A stretch of 64,000 bases of DNA from Calamus simplicifolius (GCA_900491605.1 UESW01004014.1:509640-573639); one strand, 5' to 3'; numbered from the stretch's first letter, positions 1 to 11,060 are shown. Translations and numbers: made by a program. The notes: a model not told the origin generated them from the letters alone.

Positions 1-1206
1 CCCCGGCATCTTCCCAGCCGGCCCCTACTTCTCCAAGCAAGTCAGCCCCAGCACTTCCCAGGCGGCCCCGGCACTTCCAAGCTAGCGGCCCCGGTGCTTC
101 CCAGCCGGCCACGGCGTGTCCAAGCTAGGCGGCCCCGGCATCTTCCTAGCCGGCCCCTACATCTCCAAGCAAGTCGGCCCCGGCACTTCCAAGCTAGGCG
201 GCCCCGGCGCTTCCAGCCGGCCACGGCGTGTCCAAGCTAGGCGGCCCCGGCATCTTCATAGCTGGCCCCCTACATCTCCAAGCAAGTCGGACCCGGCACT
301 TCCCAGGCAGCCCCGGCACTTCCAAGCTAGGCAGCCCCGGCGCTTCCCAGCCGGCCATGGTGCGTCCAAGCTAGGCGGCCCCAGCATCTTCCTAGCCGGC
401 CCCTACTTCTCCAAGCAAGTCGGCCCCGGCACTTCCCAGGCGGCCACGGCACTTCCAAACTAGTCGGCCCCGCACTTCCCAGGCGGCCCGGCACCTCCAG
501 GCGGCCCCGACATCTTCCTAGCCGGCCCCCTACATCTCCAAGCAGGTCGGCCCGACTCGGCCCCGGCGTCTCCAGTCCCGCCGAGTCGGCCAGGGCTATC
601 CCAGGCCGGCCCGACTCGGCCCCGGCGTATCCAGCCCCGCCGAGTCGGCCAAGGCCATCCCAGGCCGGCCCGACTCAGCCCCGGCATCTCCCGTTCCCAC
701 CATATCAGCCCCAGCATGGCCCTATCAGTCCAGGGCGCCATCTCTGACGTGCGCCGCCTGACAATGCCGGATCCAACAACCTACCGGTAACATCGTTGAT
801 GGAACAGGACCTACCTACCCAACAACTGATGGGACTTAACCCACCAACCAGCCCAGATTCACGCAACGGCTCGACAGACATTCTGACTTCACGAAAACCC
901 ACGTGATCATGCCAGCGTCAACCCCTAGAAAAGGGTAAATCACGTCAAGAACCAGGTAACGCAAGTTTACACACTTGATGCCCTAATTCTCAGAAGAACA
1001 ACCCGATCCTCTGAGATCTCTCCCTTCTCCAAGAGCTCTCTCGAGCTCCTTCTTCAGCTGTGACCTCAGTCACTAACTTGGCCGTCGGAGGGTCCCGCCG
1101 GAGACCCCCTCCGATCTCGGGACTTCTTTGCAGGCACCCCGGCGAAGCGAGGATTCGAGAAGCACCTCCGTTCCCGACGTCCAAGAGAGGTGATTGAGCG
1201 TCATCA
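1..1206 (+). repeat. 5' LTR of element A (3' part only)
   Basis: This stretch repeats the last 1.2 kb of the LTR at 4099-6060, with the same GC-rich minisatellite followed by the same unique U5 part. It ends in TCATCA directly before the primer binding site. The left end lies outside the window. The long open frames at 116-463 and 460-741 lie in the minisatellite and are not treated as genes. Confidence 0.9.
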
Positions 1207-1209
1207 GAT

Positions 1210-1227
1210 TGGCGCGCCAGGTAGGGG
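1210..1227 (+). other. Primer binding site of element A
   Basis: TGGCGCGCCAGGTAGGGG begins three bases after the LTR end. The leading TGG fits pairing with the CCA end of a tRNA. Element B has the same site with one base different (51224). I cannot name the tRNA with certainty. Confidence 0.75.
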
Positions 1228-1294
1228 GATAAGAAAAAGTAGCGAACATTCTCCCTGAGCTACACCTCTCTCCCCCTTTGCTCTTCAAGAAGCC

Positions 1295-2933
1295 ATGGTG
1301 GTGACGCGAGCCCAGGACGTCTCCATCAGCTGCCCAGTGGGGTTTCCCCCGCCGACTAGACAGCAGGAGGCCAATCCCCCTGCTGCCGACCCCCAGTCAC
1401 CTGCCCACCGCCGGACACGCTGTCCAAACAGCGGAGCGGCTGGCGACTCTTTCCAGCAAGTCCAGAATCTCACCACCATGATCCACGGGCTCCAGCAGCA
1501 GCAGTCCGTGGCCACCCAACACCAGACTGCTCCCCTCGCCAGTCAGCAGTCGGCGAGGGGAGGTTCTCCCCGGCGGGAGGCCGGTCGGCGAGAACTGGCC
1601 GACGTCAAGTTTCCCCTAGGAAGCCTCGACGCGAGCCCTCCAAGCGGCCACAGTCCCCTGACCACGGCCCCAACGAATTTCCTCCCAAGCCACATCATCA
1701 CAAGGAACCCAGGCGGAAGTCCCGACTTCCGTCTCCATCTCCTTCTGCCTCCTCTTCTTCTTCTTCCTCCGAGCCATCTCGAGGCCCCGACGATCAGCCG
1801 CCAGGCGGAGGAACGCCTGAGGAGTATAACAGGTGACTAGACGAGCTCGCCAAGAAGATCAACCATCAGCCGGAGGAAGAGTTCGACACCCGTCCTCCTT
1901 ACACTCGCCGCATACTGGAGGAACCGGTTCCCTCCAGTTTGCTTCCCCCAGGTGGACCCGTACAATGGTACAATGGATCCTCTCGATCATCTCGAGAGTT
2001 ACAAAGCAATGATGCAAATCCAGGTGCTTCAGACGCCCTTCTCTGCAAAGCCTTCCCCGCAACTCTGCAGAAGGCCGCCCATGCATGGCACTCACGCCTG
2101 CCCCCTCACAGCATCGACTCCTTCGGGAGCTAGAGAGGGTATTTTTGGCCCACTTTGATGCCTGCCGCCGGATCCTAAGGGTGGCAACAGCCTCTTCTCT
2201 GTCCGCCAGAAGGAAGGAGAGTCACTGCGGGACTTTGTGTCCCGATTCAAAACTGCCACCCTCGAGGTCTAACATCTTGACGATGCGGTGGCCACCCTGG
2301 CATTGAAGCGGGGACTCCTCCCGTCCCGCTTCACCTTCTCCCTGGATAAGAAGCCCCCAAACTCTTATTCCGACCTCCTCCTCCGGGCCCAGAAGTACAT
2401 CTGGGCGGATGAAGCCGACCTCACCCGTCGGGAGTTTTCGAAGAGTTCCAGCCACAAATCTGCTCGCCCTGAGTCGAGCGGACCTCCCCGACATCACCGA
2501 TCCGCCTCACCTCGCCGGTCCGACAACAGGCGCCAAGCCCTGTCCCCGACGAGAGTAAGCTCACTCCTCTCCTTGCCCCTCGATCCCACATCCTGATGGA
2601 GATCGAGGGCGAGCCTTACCTCCAACGTCCTCCACCCTTGAAGAAAGGTGCACCCCGCGACGTGAGCCGCTACTGTCGTTTCCACCGGGATTACGGCCAC
2701 AACACCGACAGCTGTTACAGCTTGAAGCGGGCCATCGAGGAGCTCGTCCAGCGGGGCTACCTCGGCAAGTACGTCCAGAAGACAACAGCCGCTGCCGGCC
2801 ATCATGGGGCCTCCACCAGCTCAAGCCACCGTCGACAACACTCCCTCGGAGCGAATGATCGGAATGTGTCCTGGGGATCAGCTTCTGCACCTAAACGGCC
2901 GAGGGGGAGGAGTTGCCAGGTAACATACTTTCT
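1295..2933 (+). pseudogene. Degenerate gag of element A
   Basis: The start ATG, a glutamine-rich N-terminal part, a capsid-like part and the C-terminal zinc finger can be aligned by eye with gag of element B (51323-53223), but the frame changes several times. A stop TGA near 1836 stands where element B has CGA. The zinc finger is intact in the frame around 2660-2780, with the pattern C-x2-H-x4-H-x4-C (CRFHRDYGHNTDSC) typical of Tat-lineage gag. In a working element gag forms the cytoplasmic particle that packages the RNA. This copy cannot make a full-length protein. Confidence 0.85.
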
Positions 2934-3055
2934 GAGAGGGTCCCTACCGCATCACCAAAACACTCCACCGGGGGGCATACAAACTAGAGGAACTCGATGG
3001 GAAACCCGTTCCATGTACCTGGAACACGGGCAACCTCGGCCAGTCTTACCAATGA
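2934..3055 (+). pseudogene. Integrase C-terminal remnant of element A
   Basis: The sequence encodes a degenerate form of the end of integrase of element B (57004-57123), including the shared HRGAYKLEEL-type and VPRTWN-type stretches, and then a stop at 3053-3055. It follows directly on gag-side sequence, so protease, reverse transcriptase, RNase H and the integrase core have been removed by one internal deletion. The junction is at about 2931-2940. Confidence 0.82.
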
Positions 3056-3130
3056 TGTACTCCAGAAGCATGAGTAATAAAGAAGGCCCCTTCTGACTCC
3101 ACAACTTGTTCTCCCTTGCGCCAAGTCTCT

Positions 3131-3800
3131 CAAAAGGAGCTCATTGGCATCGCGGCCAACGGACACCACTCGGCCCCGGCACGGCGGTGCCCCCGAGTTG
3201 GTTAAGACCCTAAAGGCTCCGTACCCGGCTAAGTCGCCACTTGGGCGGCACACAAACCCCCAAGCTGGTTCAAAAGGAGCTCACTGGCATCGCGGCCCAC
3301 GGGACACCACTCGGCCCCGGCACGGCGGTACCCCGAGTCGGTTAAGACCCTAAAGGCTCTGTACCCGGCTGAGTCGCCATTGGGCGGCACACAAACCCCC
3401 AAGCTAATTCAAAAGGAGCTCACTGGCATCGCGGCCCACGGGACACCACTCGGCCCGGCACGGCGGTGCCCCCGAGTTAGTTAAGACCCTAAAGGCTCCA
3501 TACCCGGCTAAGTCGCCACTTGGGTGGCACACAAACCCCTAAGCTGGTTCAAAAGGAGCTCACTGGCATCGCGGCCCACGAGACACGGCCCCAGCACAGC
3601 GGTGCCCCCGAGTAGGTTAAGACCCTAAAGGCTCCGTACCCGGCTGAGTCGCCACTTGGGCGGCACACAAACCCCCAAGTTAGTTCAAAAGGAGCTCACT
3701 GGTATCGCGGCCCACGGGACACCACTCGGCTCCGGCACGGCGGCCCCCCGAGTAGGATAAGACCCTAAAGGCTCCGTACCTGGCTGAGTCGCCCCTCACA
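3131..3800 (+). repeat. About 140-bp tandem repeat array, five copies, in the 3' untranslated part of element A
   Basis: Units begin with CAAAAGGAGCTCA at 3131, 3271, 3410, 3550 and 3686, giving periods of 140, 139, 140 and 136. Each unit contains a GGCACGGCGGTGCCCCCGAG-like part and GTTAAGACCCTAAAGGCTC. The homologous array in element B is at 57208-58030. No coding frame is kept across the units. Confidence 0.9.
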
Positions 3801-4078
3801 GCGGTTCCCATAACCCCGAGGTGGTTAAAAAAGAACCTGACGACTCTCAGCTCTCAGGTCACCTCCGGGGTTCAAAAGACTCCCAGACTCTGCGTTGGGA
3901 GAGGATTACTAGCCGCCCTCAGCTAGCCAAAGAAGGCACGCAGACGTCCATCCAAGGCAGCGCAAGAGGAAAGAGGTTTCCCCACCCGAAGGAATCATAG
4001 TTAAAGCTAACATGAAAGAGCAATGCCAAGGTAAAGTTCTACACTCCTTTCGCTTAGCTGATGCGGGGCACGCAAGCT

Positions 4079-4098
4079 CAAGGAGTGTGGGGGGCATT
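4079..4098 (+). other. Polypurine tract of element A
   Basis: A purine-rich stretch, AAGGAGTGTGGGGGGCATT, ends directly before the TGATGGGG start of the 3' LTR. This is the position expected for the plus-strand primer. Confidence 0.65.
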
Positions 4099-4139
4099 TG
4101 ATGGGGCCAGTTGACCCCATAAAAAAATAAAATTTTTGA

Positions 4140-4350
4140 ACGGCCCCAAAGGCCGACACCCGACGCCCCAAAGGCCGACGTCTCCAAGACCGGCACCTCC
4201 AAGGCCGGCACCTCCAAGACCGACGACCCCAAAGGCCGACACCCAACGACAGACGGCCCCAAAGGCCGACACCCGACACCCGATGGCCCCAAAGGCCGAC
4301 ACCCGACGGCCCCAAAGGCCGACATCTCTAAGACCAACGGCCCCAAAGAC
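4140..4350 (+). repeat. Short GC-rich tandem repeat in U3 of element A
   Basis: Repeated units built on GGCCCCAAAGGCCGACACC occur about every 15 to 25 bp with variants. The array lies at the start of the LTR, before the longer minisatellite. Confidence 0.8.
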
Positions 4351-4365
4351 GGCGTGTCCAAGCTA

Positions 4366-5560
4366 GGCGGCCCCGGCACTTCCTAGCCGGCCCCGGCGTG
4401 TCCAAGCTAGGTGGCCCGGCACCTCCCAGGCGGCTCCGACACCTTCTAGCCGGTCCCCTACGTCTCCAAGCAAGGCGGCCCGGTACCTCCCAGGCGGCCC
4501 CGACATCTTCCTAGCCGGCCCTCTACGTCTCCAAGCTAGGTGGCCCCGGCACTTCCCAGCCGGCCCTGGCGTGTCCAAGCTAGGCGGCCCGGCATCCCCC
4601 AGGCGGCCCCGGCATCTTCCTAGCCGGCCCCCTACATCTCCAAGCAAGTCGGCCCCGGCACTTCCCAAGCAGCTTGGCACCTCCCAGGCAGCCCCGGCAT
4701 CTTCCTAGCCGGCTCCTACTTCTCCAAGCAAGTCGGCCCCGGCACTTCCCAGGCGACCCCGGCACTTCCAAGCTAGGCGGCCCCGGTGCTTCCCAGCCGG
4801 CCACGGCGTGTCCAAGCTAGGCGGCCCCGCATCTTCCTAGCCGGCCCCTACATCTCCAAGCAAGTCGGCCCCGGCACTTCCCAGGCGGCCCTGGCACTTC
4901 CAAGCTAGGCGGCTCCGGCGCTTCCCAGCCGGCCACGGCGTGTCCAAGCTAGGCGGCCCCGGCATCTTCCTAGCCGGCCCCCTACATCTTCAAGCAAGTC
5001 GGCCCCGGCACTTCCCAGGCGGCCCCGGCACTTCCAAGCTAGGCGGCCCCGGCATCTTCCTAACCGGCCCCCTACTTCTCCAAGCAAGTCGGCCCCGGCA
5101 CTTCCCAGGCGGCCCCGGCACTTCCAAGCTAGGCGGCCCCGGCGCTTCCCAGCCGGCCACGGCGCGTCCAAGCTAGGCGGCCCCGGCATCTTCCTAACCG
5201 GCCCCCTACTTCTCCAAGCAAGTCGGCCCCGGCACTTCCCAGGCGGCCACGGCACTTCCAAGCTAGTCGGCCCCGGCACTTCCCAGGCGGCCCGACACCT
5301 CCCAGGTGGCCCCGGCATCTTCCTAGCCGGCCCCTACATCTCCAAGCAGGTCGCCCCGACTCGGCCCCGGTGTCTCCAGTCCCGCCAAGTCGGCCAAGGC
5401 CATCCCAGCCGGCCTGACTCGGCCCCGGCGTCTCCAGTCCCGCCGAGTCGACCAGGGCCATCCCAGGCCGGCCCGACTCGGCCGCGGCGTCTCCAGCCCC
5501 GCCGAGTCAGCCAAGGCCATCCCAGGCCGGCCCGACTCGCCCCGGCGTCTCCCGTTCCTG
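4366..5560 (+). repeat. Long GC-rich minisatellite in U3 of element A
   Basis: Imperfect higher-order units carry the blocks CTTCCAAGCTAGGCGGCC, CATCTTCCTAGCCGGCCCC and TCTCCAAGCAAGTCGGCCCC in changing order. From about 5341 the unit becomes CGACTCGGCCCCGGCGTCTC. The arrays give open frames on both strands rich in Arg, Gly, Pro and Ala, which are a product of base composition. Confidence 0.85.
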
Positions 5561-6060
5561 CCAGATCAGCCCCAGCATGGCCCTATCAATCCAGGGCGCC
5601 ATATCTACGTGCGCCGCCTGACAACGCCGGATCCAACAACTTACCGGTAACGTCGTTGATGGAACAGGACCTACCTACCCAACAACTGATGGGACTTAAC
5701 CCACCAACCAGCCCAGATTCACGCAACGGCTCGGCAGACATTCTGACGAAACCCACGTGATCGTGCCAGCGTCAACCCTACAAAAGGGTAAATCACGTCA
5801 AGAACCAGGTAATGCAAGTTTACACACTTGATGCCCTAATTCTCAGAAGAACAACCTGATCCTTCTGAGATCTCTCCCTTCTCCAAGAGCTCTCTCGAGC
5901 TCCTTCTTCAGCTGTGACCTCAGTCACTAACTTGGCCGTCGAAGGGTCCCGCCAGAGACCCCCTCCGGTCCCGGGACTTCTTTGCAGGCACCCCGGCAAA
6001 GCGAGGATTCGAGAAGCATCTCCGTTCCCGACGTCCAGGAGAGGTGATTGAGCGTTATCA

Positions 6061-7928
6061 GCAATATAATTCTATAGTAATCAGGCTCCTTTCCATTTTA
6101 GATTTATTGGAATTAATATCATCTATCTAGGGTTGAGCGTATGTTGGCATAGTTTTGGCTTGTTCAACTGAGGTAAACTTGGCTGTCAGATACCAATCAA
6201 CTGTAGGTTGATAAAAGCACGTATCACCAATCATCACGTTGGTCTTTATGGTGAAGAAAAAAATGCTACTGGTCCTCTCAGCTATGACTTTGGCTTCTTC
6301 TGCGTCTCTCTCTTCAGTCTCTCTCTCTCTCTCTCTCGTTTGATTTGGTTTAAGTGGGGGCAGGCCCGCGCCCAGTTCACCGAACGCAAGAAGTTCATTA
6401 TGCTATTGTTTGCTTCCTGTCGCAAGTGAATGGCATCTAACCAATCCAGGATAAGATCCAATCTAAATTGAAAGTGAGATAGATTGGGAAAGTAAAATAC
6501 GGAGAGTACCACAAATCTCAAACGAAAGTTTAGACAGGTCTTTGTCATTGGTCTTTGTCATTTGAATAAGACTAAACCTTATGAGCTGGATTGATATACA
6601 TCTATCTACCTTAATTTCATTGTTTCTTTTGAACTGTAATTTAAAAAGGTTTAATGGTTCATTAGAAAGCTATTCATATATTATTGCTGTTGCGTTCCTT
6701 AAGCAGTCCATATTACCGGTTTACCACCAAGAAAAATAGTTGAAGATGAAAAATAAAACAGGTTTTCTGAAATGTTTATAGAGCACGGCCCTTTTAGGAA
6801 CTGCCAAGATCAAATGTAACCAACACAAATGCATTACTAAGCTAAATTTAGGCTGGGTTGGGTTAGTTAAATCTGATTGGATGATGCCATCATGTTAATT
6901 TAGACTGAATTGAACAAAAATTTTACAATAATGGAAAGAGAAATAAAATTTGTTGAACCGCTTGAAGTTTCAAACATTCATCATGTTGGAGCAGATAAGA
7001 CTGAGTCTAGAGTTACACTATGTTCATAAGATAATTTTGTGCAACAGTGCTTACGGTCAATACAACGATTGTCTCTCAGGATACAACAGTTTCTTTTTGA
7101 TGAAAGCAGCCCTACAATTAGAATAGATAGAGAAGCAACGCGAGTGTAGGCATACATATATATGTACATTTGTTTGTGTGCTCATGTGCACATCACTTCT
7201 CCCTCTGTCTATTCTAATTTTTTTCACATCCTCTATTATGGTGGGATCTATAGCACTCCTCTATATATCCACCATGTTTTTCTTGCTCTGCTTTTAATCG
7301 GTTTTTCATCATTTCCCATCTATTTGTGCTTCTTGTTAGCTTTATCTGATATGAATTTTTCATTGTTTAGCCATTGCAATTTTTTGCTTCATTTTTTTCC
7401 AATGCAATCCATTATATTAGCATTCAGTTATTTCTTTATCTTTGTTTTTATGTTAGTAAAGTACAACGATAACCACTGCAGCAACAACAACAATGAAAAC
7501 TACAGTCAAGCCTTTGCCGTCAACTTACCATATCCTTTGTTAGTAATGGAAGCAAATCATCATGGCCGAAATCTAGACTTAACAAATCAAAAAATGTCAC
7601 ATGGGGCTAGGGTGACACAAGATTAGTCTATTACAAATTTGGGGAATAGCTTCCTTAATTCCATTCAACTTTTGGGGAATAGCTTCCTTAATTTGGGGAT
7701 ACCACCTGTTATATTTACTTAGGGTGAGAATTGGGGAAGCACCTCTTGAGACTGAAACCCAGATCTTATATTTATAGGATGGTATGATTACTGACGTTAC
7801 ACCTATCATCTAAAGGTTCTGTTTTCACCTATTGTTCAAAAATACTTTTCCTTTCTTCTCACTGGTTTTCTTGGTTGGTGCCTTCCTTGTCTGACTGTCA
7901 GACCTCTTTTTTTGATACCATTGGGCAG
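6061..7928. other. AT-rich non-coding DNA between element A and the NUP1-like exon
   Basis: I see no supported gene. There is a short CT run at about 6317-6338 and a duplicated TTGGGGAATAGCTTCCTTAA near 7639 and 7672. The part just before 7929 is T-rich, as in the end of an intron. The open frame at 7162-7626 has no recognisable family and an AT-driven composition. Confidence 0.5.
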
Positions 7929-8585
7929 GCACTAAAACGAGGGAGTGCAGTTTTAGATAGTGACGCAGGGTCTTTAGGTCCCATACGCAGGATTCGTCAG
8001 AAATCTAATTTAATGTCTTCATCGAGAAACATACACTCATCACTTCCTGGAAATCTTCTGCCGACTCCTTCATCTCCTCTCAGTAAAGATGCCAATAAAA
8101 AATTTACTCCTTCCATTCAAAAGTCTATCCATTTTGATGAACCAAAACATGATACAACAGACTTACAGAATGCAGAAAGTGGATATGATAGAATTCCTTC
8201 AGCAAGCGTCATTCCTATTCCTCCCCAGTCCAGTGAGATGGCCAGGAAAATACTTCAACATCTTGATAAACTAATGCCATCACCAAAAGAGAAATCATCT
8301 GAATGAAATTTTATCAGCAAGGATGAATCACCATCTAAGCTAACACAACATGTTATTACATGGACGGGCTTTCAAGAGCATGGGGGATATAGATTCATCT
8401 ACGTTTTTGCAAGTACAAATCAGTGATAATTTGGATGTTCCTAGTCAGAAGTTCCACTTCTCAAAAACAAGAGAGAGCTAGAGAGAATGGCATATTAAAA
8501 CCCGCCGCTGTTACAGGAACTCAGGTGACATCTGAAGCCCATGGTGTGAAAACATCAGTTGTATCTGTCATGGATGCCAAACCTG
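7929..8585 (+). pseudogene. NUP1-like exon 7, in inverted orientation
   Basis: The acceptor is TTGGGCAG with the exon starting at 7929 (GCACTAAAACG), and the donor is CCTG followed by GTATGAG at 8586. The protein includes GPIRRIRQKSNLMSSS and SSEMARKILQHLDKLMPSPK, which I recognise from the middle of plant NUP1. The frame stops at a TGA at 8304-8306, where the same frame then continues with ISKDESPSKLTQ. Further on the family-like sequence changes frame twice, giving HGRAFKSMGDIDSS and then KQERARENGILKPA. In the family this segment follows directly on the serine-rich exon found here at 11945-12031, which is on the other strand. Confidence 0.82.
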
Positions 8586-8760
8586 GTATGAGTGTGTATA
8601 TATGTGTGTGTATATATATATATATGTATATATATGTATACACATATGTATATATATATATATATGTGTGTGTATATGTGTATATATATGTGTGTATATA
8701 TGTGTATGTATAATATATGTGTGTGTATGGATGCATGCATGCATATGCAGCATGTGTGAC
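8586..8760. repeat. (TA/TG)n microsatellite in the intron after exon 7
   Basis: Alternating GTGTATATATATG tracts cover about 150 bp directly after the donor site and end in TGCATGCATGCATATGCA. Open frames here on both strands are only repeats of Tyr, Ile, Val, His and Thr. Confidence 0.9.
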
Positions 8761-8940
8761 CATTCATGGCCTAACTTAGAAACCAAGTGACCAAACAATT
8801 TTTTTTAAAGGAAAAAAAAACTAAGGGACCAAGTAATTTGTGGACTTTGGAACTTGGTGGCCAAATAATTTCAACACTAACTTAGCAACCAAGTAACTTA
8901 GAGTTTAAATAACTTAAGGTAACCTAGTGACCAAGACTAT
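8761..8940. other. Short spacer, no gene seen
   Basis: An AT-rich stretch with repeated variants of CCAAGTGACC / CCAAGTAACTTAG. It ends at the 3' end of the RTE-type LINE. Confidence 0.4.
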
Positions 8941-9669
8941 TCAACTCAACTCATCTAAGCCTTTTCCTAACTACATGGGGTCGATACATGAATCTGCTTT
9001 CTCCACTCTGCTCTATTCAGGACCAAGTCAACATTCAAATTACAAGTAATTATATCTTTTTAATTATTTATGTTCATATTAGTTTAGATCTACCTCTACC
9101 TCTATCCTTACCATAAATTCTTAAAAGATCACTCTTTTCACTATAGCATTTAAAAGTCTACATTATATATGTCCAAACTACAGTAATCAATTTTCTCTTA
9201 TTTTATCTTCAATTAGGGCTATCATTTCTCTTATATGTTTATTTTCTAATTTTATCTTTTAAAGTTTTACCACATATCCATCTTAACAAATGCATTTATG
9301 TTACACTTAATTTATTTACGTATTGTTTCAGTATTGTCCAACACTCTGTTCCATATAGCATAGCTGGTCTAATAGCGGTTTTATAGAATTTTTTTTTCAA
9401 TTTTAATGGGATGTGCCGATCATACAATACTCTCAAAGCACTCCTCCACTTACTTTATCCTGCTTTAACTCTATGATTCACATCTTCACCTATTTCACCT
9501 TCTTACTGGATAATTAATCCCAAATACCTAAACTTTTCACTCCTTGATATCTCTTGGCTTACAATCTTCATTGTTTCTTCATTTGTATTTCTACTCCCAC
9601 TAAAATTATATTTCATGTATTTAGTTTTAGTTCTACTAATCCTAAAACATTTAGATTCTAAAGTCTCCT

Positions 9670-9903
9670 TCAAATCTCTAGCTTAACATTTACTCCAGAT
9701 TTAGTTTCATCAATCAACACTATATTATCTACAAATAACATACACCATGGGATATCATTTTGAATATATTTAGTTAATTCATCCATAACTAATACAAAAA
9801 GATATAGACTTAAAGCAAATCCTTGATGTAAACCTCCAGTAATTGAAAACTCGCTAGTTTCTCCTATTATTGTTTTAACAATAGTTATTACTCCATCATA
9901 CAT
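9670..9903 (-). pseudogene. RTE reverse transcriptase fragment
   Basis: The 77-residue open frame contains GLHQGFALSLYLFVLVMDEL and then MLFVDNIVLIDETKSGVN. These match the RT palm of plant RTE LINEs, in which the catalytic motif is normally F-A-D-D. Here the second Asp of that motif is Asn (FVDN), so the polymerase would be inactive even if translated. It is a fragment of a decayed element. Confidence 0.8.
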
Positions 9904-10261
9904 ATCTTTTATTAATTCTATGTACCTTTTAGTAACTCATTTTTTTCTCTAAAGCCCATCATATTATTTCTCTAGATATTCTATCCTATGCTTTCTCTAA
10001 ATCAATAAAGAACATATGAAAGTCTTTTTTCTTTTCCTTATACCTCTCTATCAATCTTCTTAATAAATAAATAGCCTTCATGGTTGATTTTTCAGGCATA
10101 AATCCAAATTGATTATTTGAAACCAAAGTTTCAGCTCTTATTCGATTTTCTATTACTCTCTCTCATAATTTCATTGTAGGACTCATCAGCTTAATCCCTA
10201 TATAATTTGCACAGTTTTGAATATCTCTTTTATTTTTGTAATGAGTATTAATATGCTTTTT

Positions 10262-10311
10262 TAACCGACCCCATGTAGTTGGAAAAGGCTTAGATGAGTT
10301 GAGTTGAGTTG
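10262..10311 (+). mobile_element. Tiny 3'-end RTE insertion with target duplication
   Basis: About 50 bp of an RTE 3' end, including GGAAAAGGCTTAGATGAGTT and a GAGTTGAGTTG tail, sit inside the minus-strand LINE in the opposite orientation. They are flanked by the 17-bp direct repeat GTATTAATATGCTTTTT at 10245-10261 and 10312-10328. Confidence 0.85.
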
Positions 10312-11060
10312 GTATTAATATGCTTTTTATTCAATCATCTGGCATTCTTTTAGTTGCTATAATCCTGTTAAATAAATTGGTTAACCAATGACTCTAATTT
10401 CTCCTAAACCTTTTTAAACCTCAATAGGGATCGCATCTGATCCTAATGCCTTTACATTTTTATTTTACTCAAAGCCTTTTTAACCTCAAGCATACTAAAT
10501 CTACGAAAAAAATTATATTCATTTGTTACTCTCAGGTTATCACATCCTTCTATCCTTAAATTTACTAAATTATTTTTATTTAATAATTTTTTAAAATAGC
10601 TTTTTCATCGTTCTTTTTTCTCTTCTTCTTTTACTAAGACTCTTTCATCTTCATCCTTAATACATTTAATATAGTCAAGATATTTTATTTTTTCTCTTAG
10701 TTTTGCTAGTTCATATACAGTATTTTTACTTTCTTTCGTATCTAGTCTATTATATAAATCATCATAAGCTTTAAGTTTAACATTACTTACCGCTTTTTTA
10801 GCTTCTTTCTTTGCATCTCTATACTTTTTAAGACTTTCTTCATCCCTAGCCTCTTGCCAAATTTTGTAGTTTGTCCTTTTTAAACTTAATGACAGCTTGA
10901 ACTTCCTTGTTCCACTACTAAGTTTTCTTTCCTGCTAGTCCTACTTCTTTTAATTCTCCTAAAACTTCTTTTGCTATATTTTTTTATATATTTAGTTACT
11001 TTTTTCATATTAAATTGGGATCACTATTTATATTCATAGTCATTTCTCTTACTAACTTTT

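Larger units (their letters stand above)
1..6060 (+). mobile_element. Element A: deletion-derived Tat-lineage Ty3/gypsy LTR retrotransposon (5' end outside window)
   Basis: A partial 5' LTR, primer binding site, degenerate gag, a short integrase C-terminus, a 140-bp tandem repeat block, a purine-rich tract and a complete 3' LTR follow in the normal order of a Ty3/gypsy element. Gag, the integrase tail and the repeat block match the fuller element B at 49694-62928, so both belong to related families. Everything from protease through most of integrase is missing, so it could move only with proteins supplied by another element. Base 6061 is the first base after the 3' LTR; the expected 5-bp target copy would be GCAAT, but the 5' flank is outside the window and this cannot be tested. 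Confidence 0.88.
4099..6060 (+). repeat. 3' LTR of element A (1962 bp)
   Basis: It begins TGATGGGG and ends TCATCA, the usual TG...CA ends, and its last 1.2 kb matches the partial 5' LTR at 1-1206. U3 consists mostly of GC-rich tandem repeats. The final 480 bp is unique sequence shared in part with the LTR ends of element B. A clear TATA box is not visible; the matching place near 5778 reads CCCTACAAAAGGG. Confidence 0.9.
8941..11060 (-). mobile_element. RTE-type LINE, degenerate, 3' end at 8941
   Basis: The 3' end on the minus strand is a GAGTTGAGTTGA-type tail preceded by CCTTTTCC-type and GGGGTCG-type sequence, matching the end of the second copy at 24422. RT-like protein segments can be read on the minus strand across about 2 kb, with many stops. 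The 5' boundary near 11060 is approximate, and I could not find a target duplication. Confidence 0.75.

Noticed and set aside
116..741. Open frames in the 5' LTR of element A
   Set aside because: They lie in the LTR minisatellite and recur in the 3' LTR with different frames; not genes.
3131..3800. 140-bp repeats as a CRISPR or rRNA spacer array
   Set aside because: Whole units are alike with no variable spacers, and the same array stands downstream of integrase in element B, so it belongs to the retroelement.
4136..4366. Spaced GGCCGACACC repeats as a possible CRISPR array
   Set aside because: Units abut without unique spacers of constant length, and the array is in the U3 of an LTR in a plant genome; it is a minisatellite.
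7162..7626. 154-residue frame with a hydrophobic first half
   Set aside because: AT-rich composition and a TTT/TAT/ATT bias explain the hydrophobic residues. No family is recognised and nothing supports expression.
8423..8798. Tyr/Ile/Val-rich and His-rich open frames on both strands
   Set aside because: They are translations of the TA/TG microsatellite. Only the part up to 8585 on the plus strand has NUP1-like sequence.
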